6,344 nucleotides of DNA, from the NCBI GenBank assembly GCA_018303895.1, contig JAGVXJ010000021.1, positions 1 through 6,344 on the forward strand, written 5' to 3'. The notes under the pieces were generated by a model that saw only the letters and a list, made by a program, of their open reading frames with translations, was not told where the DNA came from and ran no database searches. The position numbers were made by a program, and so were the translations under genes. This DNA is from Candidatus Pacearchaeota archaeon (lineage in GTDB: Archaea > Nanobdellota > Nanobdellia > Pacearchaeales > GW2011-AR1). Shown here one piece after another: positions 1 to 4,551 of the stretch; position 1 is the first letter of the stretch; each line of letters begins with the position of its first letter.

Positions 1-212
1 CCTAAGTTTTGATTGTTTTGCACAGTAATAACTTTATGGAACCTTTGGTGAATAACAGCTAGTTCATTCTTTTGGGAAGCATTGTCTATAACTAAAGTCT
101 TAACCTTATATTTTTCGACTTTAACCTTCTCTAAAGATTTTAAACATTTTAATGTATCAGATAAACCATTATAGTTGATAATAATAATAAATATCTTGCC
201 TTCCCTTTCCAT
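1..212 (-). CDS. Family 2 glycosyltransferase (GT2), N-terminal part only
   Basis: Only the first 70 residues lie in the window; the gene continues past base 1. The protein starts MEREGKIFIIIINYNGLSDT, followed by LKCLKSLEK, then KTLVIDNASQKNE and NNQNLG. This is the classic start of GT-A fold family 2 glycosyltransferases: a hydrophobic beta strand ending in NYNG, a helix with LxSL, then V-I-D-N-A-S, the nucleotide-sugar pocket, and the N-x-N-x-G stretch. Such enzymes move a sugar from a nucleotide donor to a glycan or lipid acceptor at the inner face of the membrane. Donor and acceptor cannot be told from this part. The ATG at 210-212 is chosen because the family fold begins about seven residues later. 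It lies 65 bp downstream of the broken transporter on the same strand, so the two may once have shared a transcript. Confidence 0.88.
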   Translation of the reverse strand, partial: MEREGKIFIIIINYNGLSDTLKCLKSLEKVKVEKYKVKTLVIDNASQKNELAVIHQRFHKVITVQNNQNL

Positions 213-277
213 ATAAAAGCTATTTTACCAGACTTATCCTCAACCTTTAACTAATTTTACCCATTAGACACATTTGT

Positions 278-719
278 TCATTTAATGACTAGTATTGCAC
301 CCAGAACCATTAGTCCTGTGCCTAAGGCTTTGGACTAAGTAAAGCTCTCCCCTAAAAATAGAGCTGCCAAAACCAGGGACAATCTATCAATAGGGGCTAC
401 CTGGGAAGCCTGCCCCAGCTGTAAGGCCTTAAAATAAGCTAGCCAGGACAATGCTCCAGCTATAGCAGATAAAATCACAAAGATGGTGGTGGTGGAAGAC
501 AACTGGAAAAGTTGGCCTACTTGGCCTTTGGTAACTACCAAGCCCACAATCACCAATGCCATAATTAAAGACCTGGCAGCTGTAGCCACATTAGAGTCTA
601 CCCCTGAAACTCCAATTTTCCCAAAGATATTTACAATCGTTTCAAAATAAAGCAAAAGCGGATAGCATAAATAGATTAACAATTGTCCGAGTGGCATTAA
701 AATTAAACCCAAAGATCAT
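278..719 (-). pseudogene. Single-domain EamA/DMT-type membrane transporter, probably broken
   Basis: The readable core from about 652 to 338 (minus) contains NIFGKIGVSGVDSNVATAAR, several hydrophobic helices, LSWLAYFKALQLGQASQVAP and LGESFT, the pattern of five-helix half-size EamA proteins of the drug/metabolite transporter superfamily. Two defects are visible. An in-frame TAG at 335-337 follows GESFT, yet the same frame continues SKALGTGLMVLGAILVIK to a TGA at 278-280, exactly the usual last helix; the stop stands where a Trp is common. At the N-terminus, the open frame gives an odd segment, while the frame from ATG 719 reads LFMLSAFALF, which looks like the expected first helix before it hits TGA, suggesting a frameshift near 655-660. 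GC is about 45% over 361-660 against about 25% in a sample of the neighbouring HEPN gene, suggesting recent transfer. Sequencing error is an alternative for either defect. Confidence 0.7.
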
Positions 720-725
720 TTAAAA

Positions 726-878
726 ATGTTGCCGACGGCAAAACAAAAGTTTTTAAGCTTAAAAAGATTCGGGGTTTTGTTTTGTCAGAAACAACGACGA
801 GAATTTATTCTTGCCATTACCAGAACCCAAGAAAGAATGTTAGAGATAAAACAACACCAGCAGAGAAAGGTGAAATAA
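726..878 (+). CDS. Possible small basic protein (50 aa), unsupported by homology
   Basis: An ATG-to-TAA frame of 50 codons fills most of the gap between the transporter and the HEPN gene. The product begins MLPTAKQKFLSLKRFGVLFC and is rich in Lys, Arg and Gln towards its end (QERMLEIKQHQQRKVK). I recognise no family. The start region contains a short palindrome (TTGCCG-A-CGGCAA) and the frame crosses a 16-bp palindrome at 750-765, so part of this stretch may be regulatory rather than coding. No clear ribosome-binding site is seen. It may be a chance frame. Confidence 0.2.
   Translation: MLPTAKQKFLSLKRFGVLFCQKQRREFILAITRTQERMLEIKQHQQRKVK
750..765. repeat. 16-bp perfect palindrome TTTTTAAGCTTAAAAA
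   Basis: A perfect palindrome centred between 757 and 758, in the gap between the minus-strand transporter and the plus-strand HEPN gene. Each half resembles an archaeal TATA element (TTTTTAAG), so it could be a bidirectional promoter core or a dimeric regulator site. Its spacing to the nearest starts (about 38 bp to ATG 719 minus; over 160 bp to ATG 930 plus) does not match a leaderless promoter for either, so the role is open. Confidence 0.3.
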
Positions 879-929
879 GTATAGAAAAGAATAATAAGTG
901 GGAAGGACTTTTATTAGCTGGTTTAGAAA

Positions 930-1553
930 ATGGAAAACAATAATAAAATTAAAAGTTACGATGGAGTAACTAAAATTATTACTAATACCGGAGTAGAAGT
1001 AACTTTCTTAAATATTTATGAGGCATTAGAGCAAGAAAATCCAAGAAATGTTTTTTTAAGTGGACAGCTGTATATTGAAGATAGATTAGATACCATAATT
1101 TCTATGTATTTTGGAGATGATAATAACATTCGTCATTCTTCTATTCTTAAATTCCTTAAATCAAGATATTGTGATTTCTTCTCAAAAATTCAATTTTTAT
1201 CTATGCTAATTGAAAAATATAAAATAGTGGATGGGAAACAAGAAATAGTAAATTTTATTGAAAATAAAAAAATAATATCGGGTTTGAAAACGATTGGAGA
1301 AGTTAGAAACTCTTTTCAACACAATCTTGTTTATGGGGAAGCTTTCAAAAATGTGATTAAAGGGGGGCATAAATTTATATTTATAGATAAGAAATTAGAC
1401 ACCTGTAATGATTTGAAAGATTTAGTTAAGAGTTTTAAGGAAGAAGTCATATTACTTGTAGGTGAATTAGACAAAGTAATGATAAAAGAATTTACTACTC
1501 ACAAAATTGATATAGAAACTTTGAAAAAAGCCCTTACAACTCCCGATAATTGA
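930..1553 (+). CDS. HEPN-fold protein, MltR/DUF4145-like
   Basis: A 207-aa soluble, mostly helical protein. Residues 38-61 (PRNVFLSGQLYIEDRLDTII) match the first helix of MltR/DUF4145-like HEPN proteins, where an acidic E-D pair (E50, D51) faces the active site. Residues 122-133 (IGEVRNSFQHNL) give the RNxxxH signature of HEPN domains, with R126, N127 and H131. The stretch between, with FFSKIQFLSML, matches the family's middle helices. HEPN proteins are often metal-independent ribonucleases used in toxin-antitoxin, abortive infection and CRISPR effectors; some, such as MltR, act as regulators. No MNT nucleotidyltransferase antitoxin is adjacent, so it is either solitary or not a toxin. ATG 930 is the only good start because a TAG lies two codons upstream in frame; no clear Shine-Dalgarno is seen. 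It ends 105 bp before the tRNA-end repeat cluster. Confidence 0.6.
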   Translation: MENNNKIKSYDGVTKIITNTGVEVTFLNIYEALEQENPRNVFLSGQLYIEDRLDTIISMYFGDDNNIRHSSILKFLKSRYCDFFSKIQFLSMLIEKYKIVDGKQEIVNFIENKKIISGLKTIGEVRNSFQHNLVYGEAFKNVIKGGHKFIFIDKKLDTCNDLKDLVKSFKEEVILLVGELDKVMIKEFTTHKIDIETLKKALTTPDN

Positions 1554-1619
1554 CAAGATAAGATAATTTAATCAAAGTACTAATTCAAAACAATTTTAGA
1601 TAAAGTCGTAATATCAAAG

Positions 1620-1629
1620 ATTTTTTAAA
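1620..1629 (+). promoter_or_regulatory. TATA-like element upstream of the tRNA locus
   Basis: The sequence TTTTTTAAAT ends 28 bases before the first copy of the tRNA 5' end at 1658, the spacing expected for an archaeal TATA box driving a tRNA gene. It is about 120 bases from the intact tRNA at 1747. If it is the real promoter, the primary transcript would include the partial tRNA copy and the two hairpins before the mature tRNA. The region is AT-rich, so chance matches are easy. Confidence 0.4.
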
Positions 1630-1654
1630 TGAACTAATTTTCAGATAATTATCA

Positions 1655-1679
1655 AAAGGCCTCGTAGCTCAGCCTGGTA
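1655..1679 (+). repeat. Partial duplicate of the tRNA-Lys 5' end
   Basis: These 25 bases are identical to 1744-1768, that is three leader bases plus tRNA positions 1 to 21 (acceptor strand, D stem 5' strand and D loop up to GGTA). After 1679 the sequence departs completely from the tRNA. The copies are 89 bp apart. The duplicate has no anticodon arm, T arm or acceptor partner, so it is not a tRNA gene itself. It is best read as a scar of an insertion or recombination in the tRNA D-loop region, or as one arm of a repeat unit (see 1680-1746). Confidence 0.85.
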
Positions 1680-1746
1680 AACTGAAATTTTAAGAATAAG
1701 GAAAATTTCGTCATTCCAGTCTTCGCTATTAAAGCCGAAGAACAAA
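1680..1746 (+). other. Two-hairpin spacer between tRNA 5' copy and tRNA
   Basis: The 67 bases between the partial copy and the intact tRNA hold two perfect inverted repeats: GAAATTTT (1684-1691) with AAAATTTC (1702-1709), and TCTTCG (1720-1725) with CGAAGA (1736-1741). Both have 10-nt loops. No coding frame is credible here. It resembles a small structured insert, and in RNA would place two stem-loops immediately before the tRNA 5' processing site. Confidence 0.55.
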
Positions 1747-1836
1747 GGCCTCGTAGCTCAGCCTGGTAGAGCACCGGACTCTTATTAAAATGTAAGAGAT
1801 ATCCGGGTGTCGTGGGTTCAAGTCCCATCGAGGTCA
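1747..1836 (+). tRNA. tRNA-Lys (anticodon CTT) with 16-nt archaeal intron
   Basis: Full cloverleaf: acceptor GGCCTCG (1747-1753) with CGAGGTC (1829-1835, one G-U), D stem GCTC/GAGC, anticodon stem CCGGA (1774-1778) with TCCGG (1802-1806), T stem GTGGG/CCCAT around TTCAAGT, discriminator A73 at 1836. CCA is not encoded. The loop reads C-T-C-T-T-A, so U33 precedes anticodon CUU (1781-1783), decoding AAG as lysine. The intron is 1785-1800, after position 37. Splice-site fold: central 4-bp helix 1779-1782 with 1795-1798, 3-nt bulges 1783-1785 and 1799-1801, cuts after the second bulge base on each side (1784/1785 and 1800/1801). This is the bulge-helix-bulge motif cut by archaeal splicing endonuclease. 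The mature tRNA is 74 nt, uncommonly neat support for the intron borders. Alternative isotypes fail because no other frame gives U33. Confidence 0.93.
1785..1800 (+). other. tRNA-Lys intron (bulge-helix-bulge)
   Basis: Sixteen-base intron TTAAAATGTAAGAGAT between tRNA positions 37 and 38. Its 3' part (TAAGAG) is complementary to the anticodon-loop exon bases CTCTTA, forming the central helix of the splice site. Only two further pairs (1786-1794, 1787-1793) close the tiny intron loop, so it is near the minimum size for this motif. Confidence 0.85.
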
Positions 1837-1841
1837 TTTAA
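1818..1841 (+). repeat. Direct repeat copy 1: tRNA 3' end (T loop to just past A73)
   Basis: This stretch inside and just after the tRNA gene (from the T loop through the acceptor strand into TTTAA) is repeated exactly at 2041-2064 (24 of 24 bases), and its inner 17 bases recur at 1930-1946. tRNA 3' ends are standard targets of tyrosine integrases, so it may be an attachment-site core. No integrase gene is visible in the window. Confidence 0.85.
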
Positions 1842-1946
1842 GGACTTGAACTTGTTTATGCAATGTGTTCGGTTCAATGCAAAAAGAACGATATTGCCTA
1901 GTCCGAAATCCAAAAGATTTGAGAGACCGAGTCCCATCGAGGTCAT
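1842..1946 (+). repeat. Tandem unit 1, structured, ends in a copy of the tRNA 3' end
   Basis: It begins GGACTTGAAC directly after the tRNA and ends with a 17-base copy of the tRNA 3' end (1930-1946). Pairings seen: GGACT (1842-1846) with AGTCC (1900-1904), GCAAT (1860-1864) with ATTGC (1893-1897), GTTC (1867-1870) with GAAC (1886-1889), then a separate hairpin AAATC/GATTT at 1906-1920. Over its first 60 bases it aligns to unit 2 (1953-2013) at roughly 60% identity with one gap, including shared GGA-TTGAAC, TTCAA, CGAT and TAG blocks. It is not a tRNA: no D arm or anticodon arm, and no T stem. It could be a small RNA or a decayed insert. Confidence 0.6.
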
Positions 1947-2064
1947 AAAAATGGAATTGAACCTTGGTTAAGTCAAATGATTCATTCAAATATTAAAAAT
2001 CGATTTGGCTTAGCTAAAGTTTTTAGAAAAAACTTTTGTCTCAAGTCCCATCGAGGTCATTTAA
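1947..2064 (+). repeat. Tandem unit 2, structured, ends in a copy of the tRNA 3' end
   Basis: A diverged homologue of unit 1, beginning GGAATTGAAC at 1953 and ending in an exact copy (2041-2064) of tRNA bases 1818-1841. It folds better than unit 1: bases 1964-1978 pair with 2003-2017 as a 15-bp stem with three G-U pairs, and bases 2016-2024 pair with 2028-2036 as a 9-bp hairpin with a 3-nt loop; the two stems share bases 2016-2017, so a 13-bp first stem is the compatible form. The order long stem, short hairpin, tRNA 3' end is the same as in unit 1, although the paired sequences differ, which suggests the structure matters. Confidence 0.6.
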
Positions 2065-2090
2065 AAAATAATACAAAAAAATAAAGTTAA
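2060..2090 (-). terminator. Oligo-T tract after the 279-aa gene
   Basis: Read on the minus strand, the bases after the TAA at 2092-2094 give runs of six or seven T interrupted by short spacers (TTTATTTTTTTGTATTATTTTTT). Archaeal RNA polymerase stops at such U-rich tracts without needing a hairpin. A short inverted repeat TTTATC/GATAAA (2091-2096 with 2101-2106) overlaps the stop codon. This would prevent read-through into the antisense of the tRNA repeat cluster. Confidence 0.45.
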
Positions 2091-2091
2091 T

Positions 2092-2931
2092 TTATCTTTT
2101 GATAAATTTATCATCATGATATTTCTTAATTAAATTATCCCACCAAGGAAGAATTACAGCGAACAATTCATTGAATTCTTTTTGATATTCATTTCTAAAC
2201 CCAGATTCATAACTAAATGTTATTTTTTGTGATTCTTCAGTTCCAAAAATAATATTCATTAAGGGAGAAATTTCTCCGGAACCTATTGCCAGCTTTCCAT
2301 GAAAAAAACCAAATGGACTTAAAATTGCCGTCCCAATTTTTCCAAATTTCTGCAATTCATAAATTCCTTTTATTAAATCATTGCATTTTTCTCCAGCAGT
2401 AGAAAAAGAAATAATATGGGAATTGAAATTATTAATCTGAGCATATTGTATTGCTTCGACAATTTTGTTTATATTCCCCTTACTTCCTCTTTGATTTTTT
2501 AAAATTGCATCTTGAACCGATTCCTCAATAGATATTCCGTAAGGAAATAAATGAAACTTAACCTCTTCGGGATTTAATGTTTTGGTATCTTTATTTATCT
2601 CCGCATCGGCTAAAACTGAAGAAGAAAAAGGAATGACCCCAAAATCCTTACATTCAGTCAAGTATTTTTCTAACTTAAAAAAATCAAGGTAACCACCATC
2701 ATCAATCGGTCTTTCAATTCCATTCCTTAAAATCTCAACATCCAAATATTTTACGCCAAAAAAATAAGTGCTAAGAATTTCTGAAAACAGGGTATCAGAA
2801 TTTTCAGGATTGTAAGATATCAATTGGCAATTTCCTGTTTTTGTTGGGGGTAAACGAAGAGTTACTTTATTTGATTCTCTCCAATTGCTACCTCGGGTAA
2901 ATTCTCTCCATCCAATTCTTTGAGTATCCAT
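2092..2931 (-). CDS. Unrecognised 279-aa soluble protein
   Basis: I do not recognise the family. The protein has no signal peptide or membrane segment. Visible parts: an N-terminal region with WREFTRGSNWRES; a middle with alternating strands and helices; and a C-terminal part with IISFSTAG (173-180), SPFGFFHGKLAIGSG (205-219) and ILPWWDNL (260-267). The HGK at 211-213 in a hydrophobic strand followed by GSG faintly recalls the HxK motif of phospholipase D-like nucleases, but the following Asp is missing and no second copy is seen, so this is a weak idea only. The start at 2931 is firm: a TATA element lies 25 bases upstream, implying a leaderless mRNA, and an in-frame TGA lies three codons upstream. 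It is monocistronic, between the tRNA repeat cluster and a terminator for the upstream regulator gene. Confidence 0.8.
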   Translation of the reverse strand: MDTQRIGWREFTRGSNWRESNKVTLRLPPTKTGNCQLISYNPENSDTLFSEILSTYFFGVKYLDVEILRNGIERPIDDGGYLDFFKLEKYLTECKDFGVIPFSSSVLADAEINKDTKTLNPEEVKFHLFPYGISIEESVQDAILKNQRGSKGNINKIVEAIQYAQINNFNSHIISFSTAGEKCNDLIKGIYELQKFGKIGTAILSPFGFFHGKLAIGSGEISPLMNIIFGTEESQKITFSYESGFRNEYQKEFNELFAVILPWWDNLIKKYHDDKFIKR

Positions 2932-2952
2932 AACTCATTCCATTTTAGAGAG

Positions 2953-2960
2953 TTTTTATA
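2953..2960 (-). promoter_or_regulatory. Archaeal TATA box for the 279-aa gene (leaderless)
   Basis: On the minus strand the sequence is GCAAAAC-TATAAAAA, a TATA box with an A-rich upstream BRE-like stretch. Its centre is about 25 bases from the ATG at 2931, the usual distance from TATA centre to transcription start in Archaea, so transcription should begin at or next to the start codon. Confidence 0.7.
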
Positions 2961-2967
2961 GTTTTGC

Positions 2968-3022
2968 AAAAGAAAAATAAAAAAAAGAAAAAAAGAAAAA
3001 GTTATCATTCCTTTTAGGAATG
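2968..3022 (-). terminator. Hairpin plus long oligo-T terminator after winged-helix gene
   Basis: Read on the minus strand, a perfect 6-bp hairpin (CATTCC, loop TAAAA, GGAATG; bases 3022-3006) is followed by a T-rich tract of over 30 bases (3001-2968) interrupted only by single C or A bases. This is a strong termination signal for the gene ending at 3073 and insulates it from the promoter of the 279-aa gene. Confidence 0.65.
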
Positions 3023-3072
3023 GTTTGGGGTTCTGGTAGTGATCACCTCTGTCCTATGGAGTTTATAAAAAA

Positions 3073-3339
3073 TTATCTAACTAATTTCTGTATATTCTCA
3101 ATAGCTTCCGCGACGTCCTTACCTTTCTTAGTCAGTTGTATCACCTTTATTCTTCCCCTCTTTTCAAAAACAACTAACCCTAAAGCTTCAAGGGTCTGCA
3201 GGATTTTTACTGCATGGCTATAAGTGCAATCCACTTCTTTAGCCAAAATACTACCATACCTCATCCGTGTGTTCTTTTTCAAAGAGACCAACATCAAAGC
3301 TGGCTTTCTCCTGAAAAAAATGTCTGAATTGTCTTTCAT
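3073..3339 (-). CDS. Small winged-helix DNA-binding regulator (MarR-like)
   Basis: An 88-aa protein from ATG 3339. The fold is readable: helix KPALMLVSLKKN, then RYGSILAKEVDCTYSHAVKILQTLEALGLV, which is the helix-turn-helix with a recognition helix at TYSHAVKILQTLE, then the wing VVFEKRGRIKVIQLTKKG and a final helix DVAEAIENIQKLV. Such single-domain archaeal regulators bind DNA as dimers; no ligand domain or metal-binding cysteine pair is present (one Cys only). A longer reading from 3414 adds 25 residues that would span the promoter elements, so ATG 3339 is preferred: a TATATA centred at 3365 is 26 bases upstream, fitting a leaderless mRNA. It is divergent from the 337-aa gene and may control both itself and that gene. 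Confidence 0.8.
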   Translation of the reverse strand: MKDNSDIFFRRKPALMLVSLKKNTRMRYGSILAKEVDCTYSHAVKILQTLEALGLVVFEKRGRIKVIQLTKKGKDVAEAIENIQKLVR

Positions 3340-3361
3340 TTTGGATGTGTTTGGTTTAAAG

Positions 3362-3391
3362 TATATATCGTGAAAGTATATTGTATATAAA
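3362..3391 (-). promoter_or_regulatory. Promoter/operator region of the winged-helix gene
   Basis: Two TATA candidates face the regulator gene: TATATA at 3363-3368, 26 bases before ATG 3339, and a consensus TTTATATA at 3384-3391 preceded by AAAAGG (BRE-like), which would give a leader of about 22 nt. Between them lies the 13-bp inverted repeat TATATTGTATATA (3377-3389), a possible dimer binding site for the regulator. More TATATA motifs occur at 3404-3410 and 3417-3424. Confidence 0.55.
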
Positions 3392-3474
3392 CCTTTTGAA
3401 ACGTATATATTCATTACTATATATTGATGAAATTAGGATTTATTTTAGAGAAAGAAAAATCTATCACGACAATT

Positions 3475-3484
3475 CTTTTAAATT
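3475..3484 (+). promoter_or_regulatory. TATA-like element for the 337-aa gene
   Basis: CTTTTAAATT is centred about 24 bases before ATG 3504, a leaderless spacing like that of the two minus-strand promoters nearby. The whole stretch is AT-rich, so the match is less specific than the others. Confidence 0.45.
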
Positions 3485-3503
3485 AATTTTACAAAAAAAT
3501 TAA

Positions 3504-4517
3504 ATGGGTTATACATTTTACGAATTAATTCCAGCCGCAATTTTATTTTATCATCCAAATATAACTAAAGAAGAATTTGCACAAAAAATAGATGAAGTAA
3601 AATTTTCAAAGTTTAGAACTTTTGAAGAAAATGATCCTTGGGATTCTCATGATTCTTCTTTGAATTTCCGAAGCAAGAGATTAAGAAATGTAGCAGAAAT
3701 ATTGGGTTTAGAAGAAACAAAAGAGTTCAAAGAATTTTCTGCGGGAAGAAAAGACAAATTAGGAATACCAATTAAAGCCCCACAGCTGTCTGTAAATAAT
3801 TGTACTGTTTATGTCCATCAGAAGAATAAAATTTATTCAGAAAAAGAAATAGAAAGTTATGAATGGAAAAAGTTAGAAGTAAGGAACGTGTGGATAGAGT
3901 TTCATGGAACTGAAAAAGGATTAGTCAAAGAAATAATCAAAGAAGAAAAATTAGAAAACAATGGAAGCAACGAAAAGCCGAAATATAGGTATAAATTAGT
4001 ATTGATTCCCTTCGAAGAAGTTTGGAAAATTCGGGAGTTTTCTTCTGAAAAAAAATTATTAAAAAGTTGGCCCCAGTTCGACCCAGAGTTTGTGTATAAC
4101 TTTTCACAACCAGAAGGAAATTTTAGAGTCTCTAGCTCTCGTGATGATTGGAAATGGGCACAAAAAGACGGAAAGTATTTTTTGAGTCCAGAAACATTTA
4201 ATAAAATTCCCGACGGATATTCAACTTCTGCGTCAATTTCTGAATGCCTCGAGGATAAACCACCCAGAGAAGGTTATCGTGATTTGGTTTTAACTGCAGA
4301 AGCAATAAGACAAAAAGCGTGGAAAATGTTCTCATATCGAGGATTAATCCATACAAAACAGTTTTTTCGCGATTTTTCAGATTCATTAGAAATATATTCT
4401 CGAGCAGTTTATGATTCGTACACGTCCATTTACGCTAAAAAAAAAGGAATGACAACAACAGAATTTTTACGTTGGAGAGCAGAAATGAGAACAAACAACA
4501 TCAGTTCATTCGATTAG
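3504..4517 (+). CDS. Unrecognised 337-aa soluble protein, first gene of a two-gene unit
   Basis: I do not recognise the family. It starts MGYTFYELIPAAILFYHPNI and ends with a helical segment EIYSRAVYDSYTSIYAKKKG followed by EFLRWRAEMR. The composition is rich in Lys, Glu and aromatic residues (many Trp, Tyr and Phe), with no membrane segment, signal peptide, P-loop or obvious metal site. Residues about 90-175 look like a beta-rich region (NCTVYVHQKNKIY, RNVWIEFHGTEKG, KYRYKLVLIPFEEVW). The ATG at 3504 is the first in frame and fits a TATA-like element 24 bases upstream. The metallophosphoesterase gene starts 34 bp after its stop on the same strand without a promoter of its own that I can see, so the two are probably co-transcribed and may act together. 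Confidence 0.8.
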   Translation: MGYTFYELIPAAILFYHPNITKEEFAQKIDEVKFSKFRTFEENDPWDSHDSSLNFRSKRLRNVAEILGLEETKEFKEFSAGRKDKLGIPIKAPQLSVNNCTVYVHQKNKIYSEKEIESYEWKKLEVRNVWIEFHGTEKGLVKEIIKEEKLENNGSNEKPKYRYKLVLIPFEEVWKIREFSSEKKLLKSWPQFDPEFVYNFSQPEGNFRVSSSRDDWKWAQKDGKYFLSPETFNKIPDGYSTSASISECLEDKPPREGYRDLVLTAEAIRQKAWKMFSYRGLIHTKQFFRDFSDSLEIYSRAVYDSYTSIYAKKKGMTTTEFLRWRAEMRTNNISSFD

Positions 4518-4551
4518 TAAAACTTATTAACAAGAGAATAGTATTTTTATT

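Noticed and set aside
1652..1837. Minus-strand frame of 61 aa starting MTSMGLEPTTPG
   Set aside because: It is the antisense of the tRNA gene and its 5' copy; this kind of peptide is a well-known false call over tRNA genes.
1818..2064. CRISPR array suggested by three spaced repeats
   Set aside because: Repeats are the tRNA 3' end, intervals are about 110 bp and are homologous to each other, and there are only three copies.
1655..2064. Split (trans-spliced) tRNA halves as in Nanoarchaeum
   Set aside because: The extra 5' piece stops in the D loop and the 3' pieces start in the T loop, so none carries an anticodon half, and an intact intron-bearing tRNA lies between them.
3025..3050. Resemblance of TGATCACCTC to the 3' tail of 16S rRNA
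   Set aside because: The match is about ten bases, part of it a simple palindrome (GTGATCAC), with no other rRNA sequence nearby.
3020..3223. Plus-strand frame of 67 aa over the winged-helix gene
   Set aside because: It is antisense to a gene with a clear helix-turn-helix and wing, and has no promoter of its own.
4198..4386. Minus-strand 62-aa frame
   Set aside because: Shadow inside the 337-aa gene, low-complexity hydrophobic, no promoter.
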